Source: HGM12713 sp045593725
GTDB taxonomy: Bacteria > Bacillota > Clostridia > Oscillospirales > CAG-272
Reading direction: 5' to 3'
Length of the DNA stretch: 42,380 nt
Assembly: GCA_045593725.1 (NCBI GenBank)
Contig: JAZNXE010000042.1
Coordinates: 1-42,380 of the forward strand
The notes below the pieces were generated by a model, which worked only from the letters and a program-made list of their open reading frames with translations, did no database searches and was not told the DNA's origin. Positions 7,633-15,149 of the stretch are shown here, piece after piece; position 1 is the first letter of the stretch; each line of letters starts with the position of its first letter. A program made the position numbers and the translations under genes.

Positions 7633-8526
7633 ATGAGTAAGCTTAAAGCAACAATTTTTACAGGAGCGGCAACTGCCATAATTACACCATTTAAAAACGG
7701 TCTTTTGGACAAGGAAAGCTTCAAAAAAATCATTGAAGACCAAATAGCCAACAGCATTGATGCTATCGTCGTGGCTGGAACAACAGGAGAGGCGGCTACG
7801 CTTACCCACGAGGAGCATATGGAATGTATGAAGTTCGTGGTAGATACGGTGGAGGGCAGAGTCCCCGTAATTGCGGGAACAGGCTCTAATGACACAGCTT
7901 ACGGAATAGAGCTTTCAAAATACGCCTGTGAGATTGGAGCTGACGCGCTGCTTCTCGTAACGCCCTACTATAACAAGGCTACCCCCAAGGGACTTATCAA
8001 AAACTTTATTGAAACGGCAGAAAATACCGACAAGCCCATTATCCTTTACAACGTACCCTCTCGTACGGGCTGTAATATTACCCTACCCGTATATAAGGAG
8101 CTTGCGAAGCACGAAAGAATAGTTGCCGTTAAGGAAGCCTCGGGCAATATGAGCGCTATCGCTGAGCTTATTGCCGAATGCGGCGACAGCCTTGACGTAT
8201 ATTCGGGCAACGACGACCAGATAGTACCTATTATGTCCTTGGGAGGCAAGGGTGTTATCTCCGTGCTTTCCAACATAATGCCCAAGGAAACTCACGATAT
8301 GGCTAAATTCTGCCTTGAAAATAACTATACCGAGGCGGCGAAGAGTCAGCTCAAGCTTCTTGACCTTATAAATGCCCTCTTCTGTGAGGTGAATCCGGTT
8401 CCCGTGAAAACGGCTATGGCTGAAATGGGTCTTTGCGACATCGAAATGCGACTCCCCCTTTGTGAGATGGAGGAGCATACCAAGGCAAGACTTGTGGCCG
8501 CTCTTAGGAAGCACGGCTTACTTTAA
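7633..8526 (+). CDS. dapA: 4-hydroxy-tetrahydrodipicolinate synthase
   Basis: Condenses pyruvate with aspartate semialdehyde in the first committed step of lysine and diaminopimelate synthesis. The 297-residue protein has GTTGE (49-53), Y139 in LYNVPSRTG and the Schiff-base lysine K167 in VAVKEASGN. An open frame extends upstream to 7456, but it crosses the riboswitch terminator; the ATG at 7633, preceded by GGAAAGGA (about 11 nt away), gives the normal family length. It forms a unit with dapB (31-nt gap) under the lysine riboswitch, matching end-product control. Confidence 0.97.
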   Translation: MSKLKATIFTGAATAIITPFKNGLLDKESFKKIIEDQIANSIDAIVVAGTTGEAATLTHEEHMECMKFVVDTVEGRVPVIAGTGSNDTAYGIELSKYACEIGADALLLVTPYYNKATPKGLIKNFIETAENTDKPIILYNVPSRTGCNITLPVYKELAKHERIVAVKEASGNMSAIAELIAECGDSLDVYSGNDDQIVPIMSLGGKGVISVLSNIMPKETHDMAKFCLENNYTEAAKSQLKLLDLINALFCEVNPVPVKTAMAEMGLCDIEMRLPLCEMEEHTKARLVAALRKHGLL

Positions 8527-8557
8527 TATCAAGTACGTTTAAACGAAAGGACATCTT

Positions 8558-9316
8558 ATGATAAGTATGATTCTTTGCGGATGCGGTGGCAGAATGGGTA
8601 AAGCCATAACCGCCGCGGCGCAGAACGAATATGATATAGTTGCGGGAATAGATATCAACGCTTCTGCCCTGTCAGCAGCGTGTAGCTTTCCAGTATATGA
8701 AAGCATCAGGGATTTTTCGGGAAAGGCAGACGTCATCGTGGATTTTTCCCATCATTCCTCCCTTCCCGCGCTCCTTGATTACGCAAAAAGCACCCGCACA
8801 CCTCTGGTTGTAGCCACAACGGGACATACAGAGGAGGAGCTGTCTATGATGAAGAAGGCATCCGAGGAGGTCGCTATTTTCTTCTCGGGAAATTTCTCCA
8901 TAGGAATTAACCTTATAATAAGCCTTGCCAAGCAGGCGGCTAAGACCTTAGGCGTGGATTTTGACGTAGAAATAATCGAAAAGCACCACAACAAAAAGCT
9001 TGACGCTCCCAGCGGAACAGCGCTTATGCTTGCGGATGCTATCTCCGAGGAACGCGCTGAAGCTGAGTACGTCTATGACAGACACAGCGTAAGAAAGGCT
9101 CGCGAGCCTAAGGAGATTGGCATACACTCTGTGCGCGGCGGAACTATCGTGGGTGAGCACGAGGTTATCTTTGCGGGAACAAATGAGGTCGTAAGCATTT
9201 CCCACAGTGCCGCCTCCCGCGAAATTTTCGCCACAGGCGCTCTTCGTGCGGCTGCCTACCTTTCGGGCAAGAGCGCAGGTCTTTACAACATGAATGACCT
9301 TATTGAAGGCAGATAA
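8558..9316 (+). CDS. dapB: 4-hydroxy-tetrahydrodipicolinate reductase
   Basis: NAD(P)H-dependent reduction of the DapA product in lysine/diaminopimelate synthesis. The 252-residue protein has a dinucleotide-binding loop GCGGRMG (8-14), VATTGHT, and the active-site stretch EKHHNKKLDAPSGTA, where H143/H144 and K147 are the expected catalytic residues. AAAGG lies before the ATG at 8558; a second ATG three codons in is possible but less well spaced. It is co-transcribed with dapA and closed by the terminator at 9318-9346. Confidence 0.97.
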   Translation: MISMILCGCGGRMGKAITAAAQNEYDIVAGIDINASALSAACSFPVYESIRDFSGKADVIVDFSHHSSLPALLDYAKSTRTPLVVATTGHTEEELSMMKKASEEVAIFFSGNFSIGINLIISLAKQAAKTLGVDFDVEIIEKHHNKKLDAPSGTALMLADAISEERAEAEYVYDRHSVRKAREPKEIGIHSVRGGTIVGEHEVIFAGTNEVVSISHSAASREIFATGALRAAAYLSGKSAGLYNMNDLIEGR

Positions 9317-9317
9317 T

Positions 9318-9346
9318 AAAAAAGAGATGCAATGCATCTCTTTTTT
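9318..9346. terminator. Bidirectional terminator between dapB and pdxK
   Basis: Stem AAAAAAGAGATGC/GCATCTCTTTTTT with an AAT loop. A-run and T-run flank it, so it serves the convergent dapB (plus) and kinase (minus) genes. Confidence 0.9.
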
Positions 9347-10175
9347 ATTTTAAAAGCTGAATAAGCTTAGGAATAGCCAGCTCAAATGCCGCTCCGTACC
9401 AGTGATTGTCAAGCTTTGCCGTTTCCCTGATACACTCAAGGGTAAAGTCGGCAGCTATCCTTGCCGCCTCGTACGCGCTCTTCCCGCGCATAAGGGCGCC
9501 AACAAATGCCGAAGCATAGGAGTCCCCTGTTCCGTGACAGCTGTTTGCAAGCTTTTCGTGCTCATAGTAGGAATATTCCCCGTTTTCAAATACCACGACC
9601 CCTGTTCTTCCCTCTGCGTAAGAAATTCCCGTAAAGATTACGTTCTTGCATCCGATTTTGCTCAGTCCATCCAGCAGGCTGTCAATGTACGCTCTGTCGT
9701 ATTCGGTCTTATACTCTATTCCCGTAAGGAAGCAGGCTTCGGTAATATTGGGAACCACGTAATCCGCCTTTGCGCAAAGCCCCTTCATCGCTTCCACAAA
9801 TTCCATATCAAAGCCCACGTAAAGCTTTCCGTTGTCCGCCATAGCAGGGTCAACTATCTTAACACAGCCCTCCTTAGCCACGGTATCAAACAGTCGGGCA
9901 ACGTATTCTATCTGCTTTGTGCTTCCCAGATATCCCGTATATATAGCGTCAAAGCTTATTCCCTCTTTTACCCAGTGATCGTTTATAGCGGGCATATCCT
10001 CGGTAAGGTCGCGGAAGGTATAACCCTTAAAGCCTGCCGTATGGGTTGACAGCACCGCCGAGGGAAGCACGCAGGCTTCAACTCCGCAAGCGGAAATTAT
10101 GGGCAGAGCCACAGTAAGCGAGCACTGTCCAACGCAGGATATATCCTGTACGGTAAGTATTTTTTTATACGACAT
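9345..10175 (-). CDS. pdxY: Pyridoxal/pyridoxamine kinase
   Basis: Phosphorylates the 5'-hydroxyl of vitamin B6 vitamers, a salvage route to PLP. The 276-residue ribokinase-fold protein opens KKILTVQDISCVGQCSL (PdxY/PdxK-like), has PSAVLSTHTAGF (family substrate loop), and ends with the anion-hole/catalytic motif CHGTGDS with D218 as the expected base. AGAGGT precedes the ATG. The divergent MocR-type regulator at 10269-11318 uses PLP as its predicted effector, which supports a B6 role over other sugar-kinase-like options. PdxY versus PdxK cannot be settled from sequence by eye. Confidence 0.9.
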   Translation of the reverse strand: MSYKKILTVQDISCVGQCSLTVALPIISACGVEACVLPSAVLSTHTAGFKGYTFRDLTEDMPAINDHWVKEGISFDAIYTGYLGSTKQIEYVARLFDTVAKEGCVKIVDPAMADNGKLYVGFDMEFVEAMKGLCAKADYVVPNITEACFLTGIEYKTEYDRAYIDSLLDGLSKIGCKNVIFTGISYAEGRTGVVVFENGEYSYYEHEKLANSCHGTGDSYASAFVGALMRGKSAYEAARIAADFTLECIRETAKLDNHWYGAAFELAIPKLIQLLK

Positions 10176-10187
10176 TTTATTTACCTC

Positions 10188-10216
10188 TTTACATTTTGAT
10201 TTTTATATATTATAAT
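10188..10216 (+). promoter_or_regulatory. Promoter of the MocR-type regulator
   Basis: TTTACA (10188-10193), 17-nt spacer, TATAAT (10211-10216), predicted start near 10223. A second TATAAT at 10258-10263 lies 5 nt before the start codon and could give a leaderless transcript. Confidence 0.7.
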
Positions 10217-10237
10217 CTATATGTGGCAATATGTAAA
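10209..10237 (-). promoter_or_regulatory. Promoter of the pyridoxal kinase
   Basis: On the minus strand: TTTACA (10237-10232), 17-nt spacer, TATAAT (10214-10209). Its -10 box overlaps that of the divergent regulator by 4 bp, and both promoters use the same hexamers. Confidence 0.75.
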
Positions 10238-10268
10238 TAATCAGAATTGGAGAATTTTATAATACCAG

Positions 10269-11318
10269 ATGAAAAAATATTACGACCTTTATCTTGAAAT
10301 AAAAAACAAAATACTTTCAGGGCAATATTGTGCGGGAGAAAAGCTCCCCTCCAAAAGAGTAATGTCCGACAAAAGCGGATACAGCATAATAACCGTAGAG
10401 AGAGCATACGAAATGCTCGAGGAGGAGGGATATATATACACACGCGAGCGAAGCGGTTATTACGTTTCTAAAATTGATGCCATCTCAGCCTCTCCCACCG
10501 CTATCAGCGCGCCCCTCCCCCATATAAAAGAAAGTCACTCTCTTCCAAATGAGCGTGACTTTGAATATTCACTGTGGTTTAAAACTCTGCGACGGGTAAT
10601 ATCAGAGCGCGGCGAGGAGCTATTTATAAAATCTCCCGTTGAGGGGTGCGCTATACTCCGAAACGCAATTTCGGACTATCTTTACCGTTATAGAGGAATG
10701 TCTGCCGACCCACACCGAATAATCATAGGCTCAGGCTCCGAGCAGCTCTATGAGATAGCCGTAAAAATATTGGGTCGGGACAAGATATACGGCATAGAGG
10801 ACCCCTGTTACTCACAAATACGTGAGGTTTATCTGGGCGCGGGCGCAAATATATGTCCCCTTAGCTTTGGGGCAGAAGGAATAGAAACGTCAGCCTTGCA
10901 AAATTGCCGTTTTGACGTTCTCCACGTAACACCCTTCCACAGCTACCCCTCGGGTGTCACAACATCCATATCAAAACGCTACGAATATCTGAAATGGGCA
11001 AAGGACAATGGAAGCTATATAATTGAGGATGACTTTGACAGCGAGTTCTTTATTCCCGGGCATCCCATACAATCCCTTTATTCTCTTGACACCGAGCAAT
11101 CCGTAATATATATAAACACCTTTTCAAAAAGCCTGTCCTCCTCTATGAGAATGGGATATATGATACTGCCTCAAGGTCTTATTCCCGAATATGAGAAGCG
11201 GTTAGGCAAATTCTCCTGCTCGGTTCCCGTCCTTGACCAATACGCTCTTGCTGAATTTATAAACAGCGGAAGCTTTGAGAGGCACTTGAACCGAGTCCGC
11301 AGAAAAATGAAAAAATAA
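10269..11318 (+). CDS. MocR/PdxR-type regulator, C-terminally short
   Basis: GntR-type winged helix (residues 3-68: KIYDL-like start, EKLPSKRVMSD, VERAYEMLEEEGYIYTRERSG) fused to a class-I aminotransferase-fold domain with VTPFHSYPSG, IIEDDFDSEF and the PLP lysine K287 in NTFSKSLSSSMRMG. Members sense PLP and control vitamin B6 genes; divergence from the kinase fits a PdxR role. It is 349 residues long, whereas MocR proteins usually run about 450-490. The frame stops after NRVRRKMKK, and the next gene on the other strand begins 2 nt later, so about 100 C-terminal residues are absent. No good ribosome binding site precedes the ATG (GGAG is 16 nt away). Confidence 0.85.
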   Translation: MKKYYDLYLEIKNKILSGQYCAGEKLPSKRVMSDKSGYSIITVERAYEMLEEEGYIYTRERSGYYVSKIDAISASPTAISAPLPHIKESHSLPNERDFEYSLWFKTLRRVISERGEELFIKSPVEGCAILRNAISDYLYRYRGMSADPHRIIIGSGSEQLYEIAVKILGRDKIYGIEDPCYSQIREVYLGAGANICPLSFGAEGIETSALQNCRFDVLHVTPFHSYPSGVTTSISKRYEYLKWAKDNGSYIIEDDFDSEFFIPGHPIQSLYSLDTEQSVIYINTFSKSLSSSMRMGYMILPQGLIPEYEKRLGKFSCSVPVLDQYALAEFINSGSFERHLNRVRRKMKK

Positions 11319-11320
11319 TT

Positions 11321-11965
11321 TTATAATTCTTTGAAAGAGTCTATCAATTCCCCAAGAGAGTCAAATAATTTGGCTTTACAACCTTTGAAATTTTCCCTGC
11401 TCTGATGACCCGCGCACACGATAAAGCAGTCAGCCCCAAGAATTTGCGCGGTCAGGCAGTCGTGTACAGTATCTCCGATAAACAATACTCTCTCATTTGG
11501 ATGCCGTTCCTTCCACGACCTTGCCAAATCAAGCTTGGAATCCCCGTATATGTTGTCTATACCCATTATCTCCTCAAAGCGACCCGCAATGCCAAGTCCT
11601 TTGAGCTGATTTACAAGCATATTCCGCTCTGATGCTGACAGTACACTTTGCTTTACACCTATTCGGTCAAAAAAATCAAGCGCTCTTATTACGTCGGGGT
11701 ACAGCCTTGCGGTGTGTAGCTCTTTCATATAAAGCTCTACCCAAAGCTCCGCCAAAAGCTCATACGGGTCTTTAGCAAAATCAAAGCCAAGCCTACGGTA
11801 GTAATCTATTATGGGGAAATCAAACCGCTGTCTGTACTCTTCGCGTCCTCCGATCAGGGGAAGCTCTCTATCAGCAAGAAGACGGTTGACCGAATTCATA
11901 CCAAGCTCAACGTCATCAAGTATAGTTCCGTTAAAATCCCATATGCAGTAAGTATAGTTATTCAT
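11321..11965 (-). CDS. HAD-family hydrolase with a DFNGT motif I
   Basis: A 214-residue haloacid dehalogenase-fold phosphatase of the phosphoglycolate-phosphatase-like group. Motif I reads DFNGTILDD (D10 nucleophile); the second aspartate of the usual DxDGT is replaced by asparagine. A cap region follows, then motif II LSAS, K in GDSKLD, and motif IV FIGDTVHDCLTA. CGGAGAA precedes the ATG. It follows the solute-binding protein after a terminator (11981-12006). The substrate is unknown. The D-to-N change could alter the reaction, though DxNGT variants also occur in this subfamily (from memory). Confidence 0.85.
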   Translation of the reverse strand: MNNYTYCIWDFNGTILDDVELGMNSVNRLLADRELPLIGGREEYRQRFDFPIIDYYRRLGFDFAKDPYELLAELWVELYMKELHTARLYPDVIRALDFFDRIGVKQSVLSASERNMLVNQLKGLGIAGRFEEIMGIDNIYGDSKLDLARSWKERHPNERVLFIGDTVHDCLTAQILGADCFIVCAGHQSRENFKGCKAKLFDSLGELIDSFKEL

Positions 11966-11976
11966 ATGATTCTCCG

Positions 11977-12006
11977 TTGAAAAATGGGCGGTTTCCCGCC
12001 CATTTT
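11977..12006 (-). terminator. Terminator after the solute-binding lipoprotein gene
   Basis: Stem AAAATGGGCGG/CCGCCCATTTT with a TTTC loop. On the minus strand it is followed by a short T-run (TTTTT across the stem end), placed between the lipoprotein stop and the HAD ribosome binding site, so only part of the transcription would reach the HAD gene. Confidence 0.7.
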
Positions 12007-12016
12007 CTTTTTATTT

Positions 12017-13744
12017 TTATTCAGCGGCTTCGGGAGCGGACATTAAGCCCTTCTCCGTCAACCATGACAGATAATATGACTTAGGAGATTTAGCATCATC
12101 GCCCACCGCGGTTGCCTTTTTATAATCATCGGAGTCTATCAGCTTATCAAGGTTATCCCACGCTTTTTCCAGCTTTTCCTTGGTATCTGCCGCAACTATC
12201 TCCTCATATATCTTATCGGACTCGGCGCAAACAGCCAAGAAAGCATCCCATGATGCTTTGTCTATAGCATTTGATTTCAAGCCGTCATAGAATGAGAAGC
12301 CAATTATATAATCTATTACTATGTCAGAGTTATGCTCAAAGAGATATTCTCTCGCCAAAGGATTCTCGTCCTCGGCGGTATAAGCAATGGCTACGTTACC
12401 TGTTTTTACGGGGTCCATAACGTAAAGTCTGTCAGGTTCCTTTGTCTGTCTGGAGATAACACGGTAGGGATTACCGTTTTCGTCAAGGACAGACGAATCT
12501 TCCCAAACATAGTTCTCACCCTCTACTCCGTAAAGAATAAGATTGCGGAATTCCGCGTTCGTATTAAGAAGAGTAAGTATCTGAGCGCTTGCCGATACAC
12601 TGTTAGTATAGTTTGACACCGCGAAAAGACTCTCATAGAGGTCTTCGTGCTCAAGCGTGGGAAGCGCTACGGGTATTATCTCATAATCGTCGCCGTACTG
12701 CTCAAGAACCTCAAGACCGCCCTTAACGTATCCCACAGCAAAGGGCTTATCCGCGTCTTCCTCTGGGCCGTTTATCTCGTATCCCTTAAGTATCTCTATC
12801 TGCTCCTTGATACCGTAATTGCCGTTATCCGCCGAAGCAACAACAGAATCCATAACGGGATATGAGCCTAACTTTCCGTATACCCAATCGCTATTGTAGG
12901 TTCCTCCCAGCACAGAGAATTTGTTAAGGGCTATTCCTGATGCTGTTGTATTGAAATACTTTACGTCAAATACATCTATCTCCCCTGTGGAGGAGTAGAG
13001 CGGTACGTAACCGTCAAATGCGCTGTCGATATTTACCATATCGAGAATATCCTGACAGCCCTCGCAAACCAAGGAGGTTATCTCGCTCTTGGAATACTTT
13101 GTTTTTGAAAGAACCGACTTGTTAACAAGAACGTATGTATATTCACCGATTGTACGGTTCGTAGGAATAGCATCATACGCACCGTTAACATTAAGGAATT
13201 GCTCTATGAGGTCATTGTTTATGGCAGCCTTAAGCGCCTTGGATGATCCCTTAAGCTCCTCGGTAAGATCCTTTAAATAACCCTTAGATTTATACTGAGC
13301 GTACTTTTCATAACCGCCAAAATAGAATATATCTACGTCAAAATCATTCATCCCCGGATAATATACAGCGGGAAGACCGTTCTTGTCCGTATAAACGGGA
13401 GTACCCTTATCCTTAACTACGCCGTCCTTGCTATAATAATCGTTCATCTGAGAAAGATTTTTTTCAAGAGCAGTGTAGTATTCATCGGGGGTAAAGTACT
13501 TGATGTCCACGTGTATGGTGTATTCGGTCTCGGTTATCTCATTGATCTTCTCTTCCATAAGCTGCTCTTGCTTAGCGCTTACAGGCTCCTCGGACATAAG
13601 GTACATGGAAAGTGAAACGGCATCCTTGGACGCCTCTTTTCCTATATCCTCCATTACCTCCTCGCCCGTCTTTTCTCCGCATCCAACAAAGCAGAACAAC
13701 AGCATAAGAGATATTAAAAGGAGACTTATCAATCTGTTTTTCAT
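12017..13744 (-). CDS. Orphan extracellular solute-binding lipoprotein
   Basis: A 575-residue secreted protein. The N-terminus is a lipoprotein signal peptide (MKNRLISLLLISLMLLFCFVG) with lipobox FVGC and acylated C22. The mature part looks like a large ABC-transporter solute-binding protein: an acidic start, VDIFYFGGYEKYAQY near residue 140, a hinge-like central part and an aromatic-rich C-terminal region. No permease or ATPase gene is nearby, so the ligand and transporter cannot be named. TAGGAGGAT precedes the ATG. The 261-nt gap upstream holds its promoter (13798-13826) and a possible rpoD terminator. Confidence 0.8.
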   Translation of the reverse strand: MKNRLISLLLISLMLLFCFVGCGEKTGEEVMEDIGKEASKDAVSLSMYLMSEEPVSAKQEQLMEEKINEITETEYTIHVDIKYFTPDEYYTALEKNLSQMNDYYSKDGVVKDKGTPVYTDKNGLPAVYYPGMNDFDVDIFYFGGYEKYAQYKSKGYLKDLTEELKGSSKALKAAINNDLIEQFLNVNGAYDAIPTNRTIGEYTYVLVNKSVLSKTKYSKSEITSLVCEGCQDILDMVNIDSAFDGYVPLYSSTGEIDVFDVKYFNTTASGIALNKFSVLGGTYNSDWVYGKLGSYPVMDSVVASADNGNYGIKEQIEILKGYEINGPEEDADKPFAVGYVKGGLEVLEQYGDDYEIIPVALPTLEHEDLYESLFAVSNYTNSVSASAQILTLLNTNAEFRNLILYGVEGENYVWEDSSVLDENGNPYRVISRQTKEPDRLYVMDPVKTGNVAIAYTAEDENPLAREYLFEHNSDIVIDYIIGFSFYDGLKSNAIDKASWDAFLAVCAESDKIYEEIVAADTKEKLEKAWDNLDKLIDSDDYKKATAVGDDAKSPKSYYLSWLTEKGLMSAPEAAE

Positions 13745-13797
13745 TTAAATCCTCCTATCAAACAACACGGCACAGCGCCGACGGTATTTCATCCTAT

Positions 13798-13826
13798 ATT
13801 TTACACCAAAGTGCCAAAAAAGTCAA
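13798..13826 (-). promoter_or_regulatory. Promoter of the solute-binding lipoprotein
   Basis: On the minus strand: TTGACT (13826-13821), 17-nt spacer, TAAAAT (13803-13798). Predicted start near 13791, giving a leader of about 46 nt. Confidence 0.7.
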
Positions 13827-13876
13827 GCAAAATTTTGGCGTATTCCTCTCTCTTTATTGCTGCTTTTTGCACAAAA

Positions 13877-13899
13877 AGAGCGAATTTCAAAAAAGCTCT
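13877..13899 (-). terminator. Possible terminator downstream of rpoD
   Basis: A short AGAGC/GCTCT stem followed on the minus strand by TTTTTGTG, about 107 nt past the rpoD stop. The stem is only 5 bp with a 13-nt loop, so the call is weak. No other candidate was seen in 13900-14005, which is AT-rich. Confidence 0.4.
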
Positions 13900-14005
13900 G
13901 TCACTTTACACAGTTTTCTTTTTCAATTTTCTAAAAATACGCCATTATTAAAAGCATATTAAACAAATATTTTGAATATTTTTTATGCAATACAACGATT
14001 TTTAA

Positions 14006-15124
14006 TTAATCTAAAAATCCGCGGAGATGTCTTGCTCTGCTGGGGTGTCGGAGCTTACGCAACGCCTTTGCCTCTATCTGGCGGATACGCTCTCTGGTGA
14101 TGTCAAATTCTTTGCCTACCTCCTCGAGAGTCCTTGTTCTTCCGTCGTACAGCCCAAATCGAAGCTTTATAACGTGCTCCTCTCTGGGGGTAAGGGTGTG
14201 TAACTCACGCTCTATGACCTCCCTGAGTATGGTGGATGCCGCAGCATCGGAGGGAGCGGGGGTGTCCTCGTCGGGGATAAAATCGCCAAGATGGCTGTCC
14301 TCCTCCTCGCCTATGGGCGTTTCAAGAGATACAGGGTCCTGCGCTATCTTCATTATCTCTCGTACCTTCTCAGCGCTCATACCCATTTTTTCGCCTATCT
14401 CGTCGGGGGTCGCCTCGCGCCCCAGTTCCTGAAGCATCTGGCGGGAGTATCTTGACACCTTGTGTATGGTTTCCACCATATGAACGGGGATTCTTATAGT
14501 CCTTGCCTGATCGGCGATAGCTCTGGTTATTGCCTGGCGTATCCACCATGTAGCGTAGGTGGAGAATTTGTAGCCCTTGCTGTAATCAAACTTATCCACA
14601 GCCTTCATAAGTCCGAGATTTCCTTCCTGAATAAGGTCAAGGAAGAACATTCCCTTTCCTACGTATCTCTTAGCAATACTTACAACCAATCGGAGGTTTG
14701 CCTCTACAAGCTCATTTTTTGCAGCGCCCTTCTGCGCCTCAGTAGAATTATCATCGGTCATTATCTCCGCCAGCTCGCGCTCGCGCTCCGCGGTAAGAAG
14801 CGGCACGCGACCTATCTCCTTAAGATACATACGCACGGGGTCATCAACTGCAAGTCCCTGCTGCTCCAGTAGCCTTTCCATATTGTCGCTGTTGGTAAAC
14901 GCCTCTACCTCGGACTCGATCTCGCTCATCTCGGTTGAGGATATATCTCCCGAAAGCTCTATTCCGTTATCCTCCAGAGTATCGTAAAAGGTATCAAGGT
15001 CCATCTCCTCCACTACCTTATCAAGGTCGTTTTCCGAAAGCTTTCCCTGTTTTCCCTTTTCTATTATCTCTTCGATATCTACCTCGGTCTTTTCATTTGG
15101 TATTTTTGTTTCGTTAACTGACAT
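14006..15124 (-). CDS. rpoD: Primary sigma factor RpoD (SigA)
   Basis: Housekeeping sigma-70 subunit of RNA polymerase, 372 residues. After an acidic N-terminal region come region 1.2 (DDPVRMYLKEIGRVPLL, about 94-110), region 2 (ELVEANLRLVVSIAKRY; GYKFSTYATWWIRQA at 184-198, the -10 reading helix), region 3 (217-293) and region 4 (LTPREEHVIKLRFGL; VGKEFDITRERIRQIEAKAL, -35 reading). GGAAGGA precedes the ATG. It is last in the dgt-dnaG-rpoD operon, 25 nt after dnaG. The many TTGACA-17-TATAAT promoters in the window fit recognition by this factor. Confidence 0.98.
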   Translation of the reverse strand: MSVNETKIPNEKTEVDIEEIIEKGKQGKLSENDLDKVVEEMDLDTFYDTLEDNGIELSGDISSTEMSEIESEVEAFTNSDNMERLLEQQGLAVDDPVRMYLKEIGRVPLLTAERERELAEIMTDDNSTEAQKGAAKNELVEANLRLVVSIAKRYVGKGMFFLDLIQEGNLGLMKAVDKFDYSKGYKFSTYATWWIRQAITRAIADQARTIRIPVHMVETIHKVSRYSRQMLQELGREATPDEIGEKMGMSAEKVREIMKIAQDPVSLETPIGEEEDSHLGDFIPDEDTPAPSDAAASTILREVIERELHTLTPREEHVIKLRFGLYDGRTRTLEEVGKEFDITRERIRQIEAKALRKLRHPSRARHLRGFLD

Positions 15125-15149
15125 TTTTTATTCCTTCCGCTTATGTATT

